Of a DNA stretch of 64,000 nucleotides, positions 37,495 through 45,531 are shown piece by piece. Where the stretch lies: assembly GCF_001274785.1 (NCBI RefSeq), contig NZ_LHPI01000003.1:1-64000 (forward strand). The letters run 5' to 3'. The DNA comes from Vibrio hepatarius (GTDB lineage Bacteria; Pseudomonadota; Gammaproteobacteria; Enterobacterales; Vibrionaceae). Every line of letters starts with the position of its first letter. Position 1 is the stretch's first letter. The notes beneath the pieces are model-generated. The model was not told where the DNA came from. It searched no databases and saw only the letters and a list, made by a program, of their open reading frames with translations. Both the position numbers and the translations under genes were made by a program.

Positions 37495-38509
37495 AGCACA
37501 CCTCGGTAAGACCATCGACGATTTTTGACACACCAGTACGTACTGGGTCAACGACAGGTACACCAAATTGTTTCTCAATACGTGCGATCTCAGCCAGCGC
37601 TTCCTCTTCACTCAGATTGACCGTGTTTAAGGCGATCCCGCCCAGACGAATATCTGGATTGGTGACGCGTCCCATCGTTAGGTTGATATCGATGGTAGTC
37701 TGCAGATCAGGCACGCTGAAACCTTCCATTTCATCCATTTGAGTACGACCCGCTTCGTGACATACGATAATCACATCTGCTTGCGCGCCATGCAGTAGCC
37801 CCAAGCTCACCCCTGCGTATGCAGGATGAAGCAGTGAGCCTTGACCTTCAATGATGTCCCAATGATCAGGCGCGTTATCCGGAGACAACGTTTCAACCAT
37901 ACCGGAAATAAAATCCGACACGACCGCATCCACTGGCACACCGCTACCTTCAATCAGAATGCCAGTCTGCCCTGTGGCACGAAATGTGGCCGGAATACCG
38001 CGCAGTTCCATCTCGCGATGAATTGCCAAAGTCGTGAACATTTTACCCACGCAGCAGTCCGTCCCGACGCTAAGCAGGCGTTTACCACTACGAGGAAGCC
38101 CAGTTCCACACACCATCGGCCCTTGAGGTACGCGAACGTCCAGCAAGTTCTGACCTGTGCGCTGCGCCGCTGCAACCAGTTCAGGAATATCATTCAAGCG
38201 CATGTGCAAGCCGCTTGCGACATCCATGCCCGCTTCCATTGCTTCAATCAAAATATCAATCCAAGCCAACGGCAGTGTACCCCCAACCGGAGCCAGACCA
38301 AGAATAAAGGTTTTCGCCCCGCACGCTGCCGCTTCGCGCGGTGACATTTCTGCTAAGCCTAAATCGGCTTTTGCGCCTGGCAGTCGATATTGCGCCAGAC
38401 ATTTTTCTGGTCGCCAGTGCGCCACACCTTTGGCTACTTTTGCCATCAGAAGATCATTTGCATCGCCGAGAAACACCAAGTAAGGCGTTTTCAATTCAAT
38501 CTTATTCAT
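37487..38509 (-). CDS. dgcN: DUF1611 family protein, DgcN-like D-glutamate N-acetyltransferase
   Basis: A 340-residue DUF1611 protein: an N-terminal Rossmann-like domain (about 1-130) and a C-terminal P-loop domain (GTDCCVGKMFT, 149-159; GQTGILIEGSGVPVDAV; IIEGQGSLLHPAYAGVSLGLLHGA). These are often annotated as epimerase/dehydratases, but the pair DgcN-DgcA was shown in a marine Pseudoalteromonas to convert D-Glu to N-acetyl-L-Glu via N-acetyl-D-Glu. The adjacent epimerase, the amino-acid transporter genes and the divergent LysR gene support that reading. AAAAAAGG lies upstream of the ATG. The biochemical function is inferred, not proven, for this protein. Confidence 0.85.
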   Translation of the reverse strand: MNKIELKTPYLVFLGDANDLLMAKVAKGVAHWRPEKCLAQYRLPGAKADLGLAEMSPREAAACGAKTFILGLAPVGGTLPLAWIDILIEAMEAGMDVASGLHMRLNDIPELVAAAQRTGQNLLDVRVPQGPMVCGTGLPRSGKRLLSVGTDCCVGKMFTTLAIHREMELRGIPATFRATGQTGILIEGSGVPVDAVVSDFISGMVETLSPDNAPDHWDIIEGQGSLLHPAYAGVSLGLLHGAQADVIIVCHEAGRTQMDEMEGFSVPDLQTTIDINLTMGRVTNPDIRLGGIALNTVNLSEEEALAEIARIEKQFGVPVVDPVRTGVSKIVDGLTEVCYA

Positions 38510-38539
38510 TATGTTGATCCTTTTTTAAGTCAAACGAGC

Positions 38540-38577
38540 CCACAAGAGCTCGAGCTCCTGTTGCCAACAGGTTGTGG
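38540..38577 (-). promoter_or_regulatory. Intra-operon hairpin before dgcN
   Basis: CCACAA / TTGTGG outer arms (38540-38545, 38572-38577) enclose the palindrome GAGCTCGAGCTC (38546-38557) and the inverted repeat CCTGTTG-C-CAACAGG (38557-38571). It lies in the 81-base gap between permease and dgcN genes, 31 bases before the dgcN start. It could be an mRNA processing or stability element separating transport from enzyme expression. Confidence 0.5.
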
Positions 38578-38590
38578 TTGGGTTTGAAAA

Positions 38591-39310
38591 CTAGGTTGCT
38601 GCGACCGTGACGGACTTAGCGCCCGACGTTCGCTGAATTTGGTGACGATATAAGTAACGTTCTACCTGACGCCATGCCATGACGAACAGAGTCGCGATCA
38701 CTAGGTACATCGCAGCCGCCAAAAAGTAGGTTGAGATATCAAACGTCTGTGAGAAGGCACGACGAGTTTGTCCCATCAGGTCCATCACGGTAATCACGCT
38801 CGCGACCGCGCCACCTTTCAGCATCAAAATGCATTCATTGCCCAACGCCGGAAACGCGATTCGATACGCCAATGGCAGCACAATATGGCGATAAAGCAGA
38901 CTGTTGCTCATACCCATCGACTTTGCCGCTTCAATTTCGCCCGCATCAACAGACTGAATCGCACCGCGCAGGATCTCAGTCTGATACGCCAATGAATTCA
39001 GGGTGAATACCAATAACGCGCAGTTCACCGGATCGCGGAAGAAGTGCCACAGCCCCATATCCATCAGCCAAGGACGGAACTGACCAGAGCCGTAGTAGAG
39101 CAAAAACAGCTGTGCGATCAGAGGTGTGCCGCGAAAGAAAGAGATAAACAGCTGCACTGGCCAACGGTAAACACGTGACGGCTGAATGCGCAGTATCGAC
39201 ATAGGTAGCGCCAATAACGCCGCCAATGAGACCGAGATAAAGGTAATTTTGAGCGTCATCCAAGTACCATCAAGCAACATCGGCGCCACTTTCGCAATAA
39301 AATCCGTCAT
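38591..39310 (-). CDS. Polar amino-acid ABC transporter permease (HisM-like)
   Basis: A 239-residue inner-membrane permease of the HisMQ type. The EAA motif is EAAKSMGMSNSLLYRHIVLPLAYRIAFPALGNE, and there are about five helices. FRGTPLIAQLFLLYYG is the typical HEAT-like second segment. It forms a heterodimer with the other permease. The gene is 10 bases after the upstream permease gene, in operon with the binding protein. No ABC ATPase lies in the window's operon. Confidence 0.93.
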   Translation of the reverse strand: MTDFIAKVAPMLLDGTWMTLKITFISVSLAALLALPMSILRIQPSRVYRWPVQLFISFFRGTPLIAQLFLLYYGSGQFRPWLMDMGLWHFFRDPVNCALLVFTLNSLAYQTEILRGAIQSVDAGEIEAAKSMGMSNSLLYRHIVLPLAYRIAFPALGNECILMLKGGAVASVITVMDLMGQTRRAFSQTFDISTYFLAAAMYLVIATLFVMAWRQVERYLYRHQIQRTSGAKSVTVAAT

Positions 39311-39320
39311 TCACTTCTCC

Positions 39321-40037
39321 TTAGCGACTCACGCGAATGCCACGTTTCGAGTGTTGTTCCATTGCTGCCAACAACCTCTCGCAGCACACGCATACCGCCC
39401 AATAAGCAAGGCATACCGTTAGATAGAACAGAAACGGCTTTTTAGTCGCACCCACAGCTATGTTCGCTGCGCGCATCAAATCATCTAGCGCAATCACCGA
39501 GACCAATGCAGTATCTTTGAGTAAGTTGATCCATAGATTGCCCAAGCCAGGTAACGCCAAACGCAGCAATTGCGGACGTTCGATAAACCAAAATATCTGC
39601 AGTCGAGTCATCGCCAACGAATACCCTGCTTCACGCTGCCCCTTGTCCATCGTTTTCCATGCACCACGCAACACTTCGGCTGCATAGCCACTGAATACCA
39701 GACCTAGAGCGATCACACCTGCACCAAAGGGATTGAGTTCGAAGAAGCCATTGCTCGGGTCAATCCACTTAAGCGTTTTGTTAATCAAGAGACCGACGCC
39801 GTGATAAATGATGAACAATGTCAGCAACTCAGGTAAGCCTCGCAACACCGTGGTATACACATTGGCAAACCAGCGATAGCTTTTGTGGGCGCTGATTGAC
39901 AACGCGGCCACACCAGTGCCTAAAATCAATCCCACGGGTAACGCGCAAAGTGCCAACCCTATCGTTACTGCTAAGCCTTTGAGCAGTTCATCACCCCAGC
40001 CGCTGTCACCCAAGCTTAAGTACGTCAGATAATCCAT
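39321..40037 (-). CDS. Polar amino-acid ABC transporter permease (HisQ-like)
   Basis: A 238-residue permease with the same fold. LRGLPELLTLFIIYHGVG is the family segment, and REAGYSLAMTRLQIFWFIERPQLLRLALPGLGNLW is the EAA loop that contacts the ATPase. Second gene of the operon, 61 bases after the binding-protein stop. It pairs with the HisM-like permease. Confidence 0.93.
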   Translation of the reverse strand: MDYLTYLSLGDSGWGDELLKGLAVTIGLALCALPVGLILGTGVAALSISAHKSYRWFANVYTTVLRGLPELLTLFIIYHGVGLLINKTLKWIDPSNGFFELNPFGAGVIALGLVFSGYAAEVLRGAWKTMDKGQREAGYSLAMTRLQIFWFIERPQLLRLALPGLGNLWINLLKDTALVSVIALDDLMRAANIAVGATKKPFLFYLTVCLAYWAVCVCCERLLAAMEQHSKRGIRVSR

Positions 40038-40098
40038 CGCGTCGCTCTCTCTTTGCTTTGCAACTCAGTGGCGACCATCGCCGCCACGATTAGCTAAC

Positions 40099-40881
40099 TT
40101 ATTTCAGTGTCAGCAAGTTGATCGAGAAGAACTCGTCGTTAATTTTCTGGTAAGTGCCATCTTTGATGATGTTCGCCAACGCCTGATCAATGCGCTGACG
40201 CAGTTCTTGGTCTTCTTTACGCAGTGCAATACCGACACCATCGCCAACGTAAGTGCGGTCAGTGATCAGTTCACCAGCTTTTTCGCAGCACGCGCCGTCT
40301 TCAGAGCTGAGCCAATCGGTCATTGGCATGATGTCACCGGCTTGGGCATCAATACGGCCACTGACCAAATCGAGATTTACTGCGTCTTGAGTCGGATAGA
40401 GCCGAATCTCTGAATCTGGATATTTTGCTAGTAGGTATTCAGCCTGAGTCGTCGAGCCTTGTGCGCCGATGATCATGCCTTTCATCGCTTCTGGCGACAC
40501 ATCCTTAATACCCGACTGTTTATCGACGACAAACGTCATCGCAGAGGCTTGATAAGGTTCGCTGAACGCCACTTGTTGTTTACGTGCATCGGTAATAAAC
40601 ATCGACGCGAGAATCATGTCGTATTTGCCCGCTAATAGCGCCGGAATAATGCCGTCCCAATCCTGCGCGACGAACTCACACTCCACTTTCATCTCACTAC
40701 ACAACGCTTTGCCAATTTCGATATCGAACCCAGCCAACTGACCGTCAGCGGTGTAATAGTTAAATGGAGGATACGCACCCTCGGTGCCAATTCTGATTGT
40801 TTCAGCTTGGACACTCGCCGAGGTAGCGACTGCAACTGAGGTAGCAAGCAAAGCACCTAATAGTTTTCCTTTTGCCATCAT
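40099..40881 (-). CDS. Amino-acid ABC transporter substrate-binding protein
   Basis: A 260-residue SBP family 3 periplasmic protein. A Sec signal peptide (about 1-26, ending VQA) is followed by IRIGTEGAYPPFNYYTADGQLAGFDIEIGKALC, the lysine/arginine/ornithine or HisJ-type opening. AGKYDMILASMFITDARKQQVAFSEPY is the hinge region. The substrate may be D-glutamate or a related amino acid if the operon is a D-Glu module (inference); the basic-amino-acid similarity argues some caution. AAGGG precedes the first of two ATGs. Confidence 0.92.
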   Translation of the reverse strand: MMAKGKLLGALLATSVAVATSASVQAETIRIGTEGAYPPFNYYTADGQLAGFDIEIGKALCSEMKVECEFVAQDWDGIIPALLAGKYDMILASMFITDARKQQVAFSEPYQASAMTFVVDKQSGIKDVSPEAMKGMIIGAQGSTTQAEYLLAKYPDSEIRLYPTQDAVNLDLVSGRIDAQAGDIMPMTDWLSSEDGACCEKAGELITDRTYVGDGVGIALRKEDQELRQRIDQALANIIKDGTYQKINDEFFSINLLTLK

Positions 40882-41025
40882 GGATTCCCTTCTACTTTTG
40901 TTATGGTTTATTTCGGTTTGTCGCTCGCCACGAAGACAACTCCCTTCGACCTCGGCAAACGATCACAAGGACACTATTGAGTATGTTAAAAATTGGTTAA
41001 TACCCATAATGATGAATAAGTATGA

Positions 41026-41050
41026 TATACATAGCCTGTCGCTATGGATA
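41026..41050. promoter_or_regulatory. LysR-type operator between dgcR-like gene and the transporter operon
   Basis: TATACATAGC-CTGTC-GCTATGGATA is a 25-bp palindrome with 9 of 10 arm pairs matching, 22 bases before the LysR gene ATG. It has LysR-box geometry and is ideally placed to control both divergent units. Confidence 0.75.
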
Positions 41051-41072
41051 AAAGATTCAAGGAAAGAACTTC

Positions 41073-42056
41073 ATGCTCAACGCCAAAGACCGACTGCTGC
41101 GTAATCTTGATTGGAACTTGTTGTACACGTTTTTAACCATCGTCAATGAAGGTGGGATAAGCGCCGCAGCACGTAAGCTATCGCTTAGTCAGCCAAGTGT
41201 GAGTAACGCACTCAAACGACTCGAAGAGCACGTCGACAAGCGACTTATCTTGCGTAAAAAAGGCGTCTTTTCTCTGACTCTGCACGGAATGCGAGTGTAT
41301 GAATATGCGTCGTCGGTCAGCCGGATTATCGGCAATATGGCCGATCAATTTGTCGACCAAGCGGATAATATCCAAGGCGAACTCACAATAGAGATCGCCA
41401 GCCACCTGCAATGTCAGGCGTTCGACGCGACATTAACGCAGTACCACTCTCTGTTTCCCAACGTGATTTTTAACGTCAACACACACCCAAGCGCGGATAT
41501 CGTCAGCCACGTGGCCGATGGTCTGTTGAGGATTGGATTGAGCAATAAAAAGATTACCAAAACCGGGATTCGTTGTGATTTCCTCGGCTACGAACAAATG
41601 GGCTTTTATTGCGGCCGGACGCACCCGTATTTTGGACGCGATGACCTAACCCTCGAAGAAATTAAAGGCTTGCCGTATATCTCATTTGAGAGCGATCAGC
41701 CCGGTGAGGGATTGGATGCGATTGCACACTTTCGCGAGCAGCAGCAGTTTTGGGGCAAGTTGGTCGCGGTATCGTCCAACCTCGAAGAAGTGCGCCGTAT
41801 GATCATGGCTGGAATTGGATTTGGCGCGTTGACGGTAGAGAGCGCCAAGCCTTATGTTGCCCAAGGCATGCTGTGGCCTTTACCACCCTATGAATCACTA
41901 CCCGTAACCGAAATGTATCTCGTCACACCTGATACCGTCGCGTTAAGTGATATCGAAGTTCACTTTGTCCGAATGCTTAAACAGCAAACTCAGCTGTTGG
42001 TACGTAACGCACTAAACGCGATTCAAAGCGCACACCACCAGCCGACTGGGGAGTGA
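41073..42056 (+). CDS. LysR-family regulator of the dgc-like operon
   Basis: A 327-residue LysR regulator. The N-terminal HTH (about 10-70: LYTFLTIVNEGGISAAARKLSLSQPSVSNALKRLEEHVDKRLILRKKG) precedes an effector domain (about 95-300). It is divergent from the ABC/DgcN/DgcA operon, separated by about 190 bases containing a near-perfect palindrome. A LysR gene, DgcR, accompanies dgcNA in the characterised D-glutamate pathway, so this is a candidate DgcR. AAGGAAAG before the ATG is a good ribosome site. Ends at a terminator shared with ffs. Confidence 0.88.
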   Translation: MLNAKDRLLRNLDWNLLYTFLTIVNEGGISAAARKLSLSQPSVSNALKRLEEHVDKRLILRKKGVFSLTLHGMRVYEYASSVSRIIGNMADQFVDQADNIQGELTIEIASHLQCQAFDATLTQYHSLFPNVIFNVNTHPSADIVSHVADGLLRIGLSNKKITKTGIRCDFLGYEQMGFYCGRTHPYFGRDDLTLEEIKGLPYISFESDQPGEGLDAIAHFREQQQFWGKLVAVSSNLEEVRRMIMAGIGFGALTVESAKPYVAQGMLWPLPPYESLPVTEMYLVTPDTVALSDIEVHFVRMLKQQTQLLVRNALNAIQSAHHQPTGE

Positions 42057-42098
42057 TTTGTGATGCAATAGGAAGGCTATTAAGAATGTCTAGATAGC

Positions 42099-42126
42099 AA
42101 AAAGCCGCTAATAAAAGCGGCTTTTT
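42099..42126. terminator. Bidirectional terminator between the LysR gene and ffs
   Basis: Perfect 11-bp stem AAAAAGCCGCT / AGCGGCTTTTT with a 6-base loop. T-tracts on either side serve the LysR gene and the ffs RNA. Confidence 0.88.
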
Positions 42127-42130
42127 AAAT

Positions 42131-42239
42131 GGGTGGAAGCCCCAGCCACATCCCGGCACACAAGTCACTCGCTGCGGCTGCTTCCTTCCGGACCTGACCG
42201 AGTTCACGAGCTATTGTTGCGGGAGGACCAGGGCCTCCA
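42131..42239 (-). ncRNA. ffs: 4.5S RNA (signal recognition particle RNA)
   Basis: The minus strand carries the conserved SRP RNA core: GGTCAGGTCCGGAAGGAAGC (the Ffh-binding loop) and flanking helix arms. The 5' and 3' ends (GGAGGCCCTGG ... CTGGGGCTTCC) pair to close the stem. The RNA is about 109 bases; the exact ends are estimated. It guides membrane proteins to the translocon with Ffh. As in E. coli it lies near atl, ybaY and tesB. A shared terminator follows. Confidence 0.95.
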
Positions 42240-42251
42240 TAGATTCGTTTT

Positions 42252-42268
42252 CCTTAGCATCGCTAAGG
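42252..42268. repeat. Short perfect hairpin just upstream of ffs
   Basis: CCTTAGC-ATC-GCTAAGG, a 7-bp stem with a 3-base loop, 13 bases upstream of the estimated ffs 5' end. It lies where the ffs promoter or transcript start should be. It may be part of a processed leader or simply chance. Confidence 0.4.
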
Positions 42269-42412
42269 AGTGGGAGGATTATCAAGCATCCCTGTGAGTA
42301 TTTCAAGCGATAAACCAAATAAAACTCGCGTTTTAGGTTTAACTGCTCAGTGAGTAACCATGAGCTCGGCAGTTTGTATAAATCACCGTCGCTCACCGCT
42401 ACGCTTTTGTTT

Positions 42413-43153
42413 TTATACGTCTTGTTCTTCTTCGACGCTTTTCAGGATGTAATCCGTCATCCAAGCCGTGGTGAGCAAACATAGCCAAACGACAAATACC
42501 GGATTAGGCACGTCGATGTTTGGCGAAACAACCAACGCGGCGAAACCCACCGTCGGCAGTGTCCAACAAAGCAGTTTGCTCCACTTGAATGTTTTGAGCC
42601 GCGATAAGCTTTCCATGGAAGCGATAATCCCGGTGACCGACAATGCCACTAACGCTGCATAAGAAAGGTCCGCCAACCATAGAGGGAGAATCAGCCCTAA
42701 TACCCACCAGCTGTGTTTGCTTGACGCTCGCCATTTGTTGGCTGTCCACCAAATCACCATCACCGCCAGAGTTTGCACTACTGTCGCGATAGGCTCACCG
42801 TCCAGTTTTCCACCAGATTGCGTCACCATGATGCCAACTTGAAGCGTTACGACGATCAAAGCGGCAATCGCCAAGACACCGATACTACTGCGTCTAGAGA
42901 ACACGACCATCAACAGAGGGAACAATACCCATACGCTGACAGAAAGCGCGATAGGTTGATATGGCAAAGTTAATCCGTAGGTCACCATAGCGGCCATGAG
43001 GATAAGCCCTTTTACCCCACCTTGAGGAAGCACCCACAATGCAGGTATAAGTAATGCGAGGATTGGAATGTCACCTTCGCTCAAGCTGATAGCTCGCGCA
43101 CAAACCACCGCGAGTAGAGTTGTCACTAAGAACTGAAATGTAGAAAATACCAT
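42413..43153 (-). CDS. Conserved membrane protein of unknown function
   Basis: A 246-residue protein with about seven hydrophobic helices and no recognised motif. It begins MVFSTFQFLVTTLLAVVCARAISLSEGDIPILALLIPALWVLPQGGVKGLILMAAMVTYG and ends with an acidic tail EEEQDV. GGAGAGGG before the ATG is a strong ribosome site. It is divergent from atl. I do not recognise it and assign no function. Confidence 0.8.
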   Translation of the reverse strand: MVFSTFQFLVTTLLAVVCARAISLSEGDIPILALLIPALWVLPQGGVKGLILMAAMVTYGLTLPYQPIALSVSVWVLFPLLMVVFSRRSSIGVLAIAALIVVTLQVGIMVTQSGGKLDGEPIATVVQTLAVMVIWWTANKWRASSKHSWWVLGLILPLWLADLSYAALVALSVTGIIASMESLSRLKTFKWSKLLCWTLPTVGFAALVVSPNIDVPNPVFVVWLCLLTTAWMTDYILKSVEEEQDV

Positions 43154-43204
43154 GCCCTCTCCTTATCCCTTCCATGGAAAAATTCGAACTAGGACAACGT
43201 CATT

Positions 43205-43507
43205 ATGGACCAGTTTTTAGCGCAAATCTTTGCTGTAATTCACCAAATTCCAGCTGGAAAAGTAACAACTTACGGTGAAATCGCCAAACTTGCGGGCTAC
43301 CCAGGGTATGCACGTCATGTTGGTAAGGCGCTAAGCAACTTACCCCAAGGAACGCAATTGCCTTGGTTTAGAGTGATTAACAGTCAGGGAAGAATCTCTT
43401 TAAATGGAGAAGATCTGGTAAGACAGAGAGAAGAAATGATCGCTGATGGCATCGAAGTTACCAGAGACGGCAAAGTGAGCCTGAGAAAATACAAATGGCA
43501 GCCGTAG
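43205..43507 (+). CDS. atl: Alkyltransferase-like protein (Atl/YbaZ)
   Basis: A 100-residue homologue of the C-terminal domain of O6-alkylguanine-DNA alkyltransferases. The active-site Cys of PCHRV is replaced by Trp (PWFRV, 53-57), the hallmark of Atl proteins, which bind O6-alkylguanine and hand it to nucleotide excision repair. IPAGKVTTYGEIAKLAGYPGYARHVGKALS is the DNA-binding helix-turn-helix. The position next to ffs, ybaY and tesB matches E. coli. Confidence 0.92.
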   Translation: MDQFLAQIFAVIHQIPAGKVTTYGEIAKLAGYPGYARHVGKALSNLPQGTQLPWFRVINSQGRISLNGEDLVRQREEMIADGIEVTRDGKVSLRKYKWQP

Positions 43508-43537
43508 CTGCCATTGTAAACAAACCTTGAGGTCGGC

Positions 43538-43966
43538 TTATTGATTAACAGAGATTAAACGTAGGTTTACGTTGTCTGTGTTGTTCTCATCCGTAATCAC
43601 GCCGTAGTTCATATCTGTAATGAAGCGAAGCTTGCCGTCAACTTCGATACGAGCACTGACGCTGTAGCGGTGACGCGGTTCAATCTTGTTTGCGTCATAC
43701 GTTAATGAAAACTCAAAAGGAACTTGCGCACCATTGGTTTCGAAGCGATGGGTTGAAATCACTTTCGCTGGAGCATCTGCAAGTGAGATGTCTTGAAGTG
43801 ATACTTCTACAACCGCGTTGTCTGGTAGAGCAATACGCTCACGGTACGCTACCGTACCTGTAATAGAGTCATTTTTCACTTCTTCAACTTTCTCTTCTGA
43901 AGCTTGGCAACCCATTAAAACCGCGCCTAATACAACTGACGTTACAAGTGCTAGTGCCTTTTTCAT
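43538..43966 (-). CDS. ybaY: YbaY-family lipoprotein
   Basis: A 142-residue lipoprotein with lipobox VLMGC (Cys20). The remainder is one YbaY/GlpG-like beta domain: ITGTVAYRERIALPDNAVVEVSLQDISLADAPAKVI, a motif also seen in YscW/secretin pilots. It probably sits at the outer membrane; function unknown. It is convergent with atl and divergent from tesB. Confidence 0.88.
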   Translation of the reverse strand: MKKALALVTSVVLGAVLMGCQASEEKVEEVKNDSITGTVAYRERIALPDNAVVEVSLQDISLADAPAKVISTHRFETNGAQVPFEFSLTYDANKIEPRHRYSVSARIEVDGKLRFITDMNYGVITDENNTDNVNLRLISVNQ

Positions 43967-44175
43967 AAAGCCTCTCTTAAATCATTAAATTCACAATGAT
44001 TATAGGTAGGGAATATGTAAATGTCATTGCAGCCAACCTAGTGTTGACAGGTTTTTTACGTACAGGGCGTTTAATGACATTACGCTTATACAGATGTTTA
44101 AATTATCGCTAAACCGCGTAGAATGACTAGAGCGTGTTGACCTAAGCAAAATAATAACGAAACTGGGGAGGATTA

Positions 44176-45036
44176 ATGAGTAAAGCGCTGAGCGAGCTGT
44201 TAAATCTGCTGCAATTAGAAAAACTAGAAGAAGGCCTGTTTCGAGGTCAAAGTGAGAATTTAGGCTTGCCACAAGTGTACGGCGGTCAGGTGATTGGCCA
44301 GGCACTTTCTGCTGCTCGTTACACGGTTGATGCAGACAGAACCGTTCACTCATTTCACAGTTACTTCCTTTACCCTGGCGATCCAGAAAAACCGATTATC
44401 TATGACGTAGAAAACCTTCGCGATGGCCGCAGTTTCAGTACTCGCCGCGTCAAAGCGATTCAAAATGGTCGTCCAATTTTCTACCTCACCGCTTCTTATC
44501 ATGGCGAAGCGCCAGGCTTTGAGCACCAAAACACCATGCCAGATATCCCTGGACCAGAAAACTTTGCTTCCGAATCTGAGTTAGCGGCGCGCATTGAACA
44601 CGTTCTGCCAGAAAAGCTCAAACGTACTTTCTGTGGTGAAAAGCCGATTGAAATGCGTCCTGTCAATGTCGTCAATCCGCTCAAACCAGAAAAGACTGAA
44701 GCGAAGCAATATCTATGGATCAAAGCAAACGGCGCGGTGCCAGATAACCAATTGATCCACCAATACCTGCTTGGTTACGCCTCGGATTGGGGATTCTTGG
44801 TGACAGCATTGCATCCTCACAGCGTGTCGCTGATGACACCAAACTTCCAAGTTGCGACGATCGACCATTCGATCTGGTTCCACCGCCCATTCAAGATGGA
44901 CGAATGGCTGCTTTACGCTATCGATAGCCCAACTGCCAGCAATACTCGCGGTTTGGTGCGTGGTGAAATTTACAACCGCCAAGGCCACTTGGTAGCGTCT
45001 GCGGTTCAAGAAGGCGTCATGCGCTTCACCAAATAA
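44176..45036 (+). CDS. tesB: Acyl-CoA thioesterase II
   Basis: A 286-residue double-hotdog thioesterase, the same length as E. coli TesB. Motifs include [42 protein letters not shown], and the catalytic region [57 protein letters not shown]. It cleaves acyl-CoA to free acid and CoA. GGGGAGGATTA before the ATG is a strong ribosome site. It ends at a hairpin that overlaps the convergent decR gene. Confidence 0.96.
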   Translation: MSKALSELLNLLQLEKLEEGLFRGQSENLGLPQVYGGQVIGQALSAARYTVDADRTVHSFHSYFLYPGDPEKPIIYDVENLRDGRSFSTRRVKAIQNGRPIFYLTASYHGEAPGFEHQNTMPDIPGPENFASESELAARIEHVLPEKLKRTFCGEKPIEMRPVNVVNPLKPEKTEAKQYLWIKANGAVPDNQLIHQYLLGYASDWGFLVTALHPHSVSLMTPNFQVATIDHSIWFHRPFKMDEWLLYAIDSPTASNTRGLVRGEIYNRQGHLVASAVQEGVMRFTK

Positions 45037-45043
45037 ACAATAT

Positions 45044-45074
45044 CAATTGGCGGAGCGCTATTCTCCGCCAATTG
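45044..45074. terminator. tesB/decR terminator overlapping the decR 3' end
   Basis: Perfect 12-bp stem CAATTGGCGGAG / CTCCGCCAATTG with a 7-base loop. The right arm encodes the last codons of decR (P-I-G-G-E), and the loop contains its stop codon. T-tracts are poor on both sides. Confidence 0.7.
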
Positions 45075-45531
45075 GTAGCGCGGTTGTGTACTTCAATGGT
45101 TCCATCGCAAACGTCGAAGTCACATTCGAAATACCCGCAACCGAGTTCACCAATTTTTTATAGAAACGGTCAAAACACGGCATATCTTTGACCAACACCT
45201 TCATCATATAGTCGTACTCCCCCGCCATACGATAAAACTCCATCACTTCCGGAAACTCGGCTGCTGTTGAAACAAAGTGGCTGTACCATTCATGGGAATG
45301 ATCACTGGTCTTGATCATCACAAACGCAGTAAACGACAAATCGAGTTTTTCAGGGCTGAGTAGCGCGACACGTTTTTCAATCACTCCTGCTTCTTCAAGC
45401 TTTTTCAATCGTTTCCAGCACGGTGTAGTTGTCAGATTGACCGCGTCGGCTAAATCGTTCAGCGAAAGCGTTCCGTCTTGCTGCAACAGATTGAGCATTT
45501 TTCGGTCAATTTTATCAAGTTCAATTTCCAT
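45058..45531 (-). CDS. decR: Lrp/AsnC-family regulator DecR
   Basis: A 157-residue Lrp-type regulator very like E. coli DecR (YbaO): [61 protein letters not shown] and [12 protein letters not shown]-terminal HTH (about 5-65) and C-terminal RAM ligand domain (about 70-150). DecR activates cysteine desulfidation genes in E. coli in response to cysteine (family knowledge). Here it is divergent from a cysteine-synthase-fold enzyme gene, which it probably regulates. There is no obvious ribosome site before the ATG. Confidence 0.94.
   Translation of the reverse strand: MEIELDKIDRKMLNLLQQDGTLSLNDLADAVNLTTTPCWKRLKKLEEAGVIEKRVALLSPEKLDLSFTAFVMIKTSDHSHEWYSHFVSTAAEFPEVMEFYRMAGEYDYMMKVLVKDMPCFDRFYKKLVNSVAGISNVTSTFAMEPLKYTTALPIGGE

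Noticed and set aside
37495..37611. Longer N-terminus for the epimerase
   Set aside because: The 39 additional residues lie inside the dgcN coding sequence in another frame and do not resemble the enolase superfamily N-terminus.
37841..38344. 167-codon open frame antisense to dgcN
   Set aside because: Shadow of dgcN with His/Arg-rich composition and no motif.
42211..42396. 61-codon minus-strand open frame at the ffs locus
   Set aside because: It overlaps the 5' end of the 4.5S RNA gene and its upstream region; the RNA explains the sequence.
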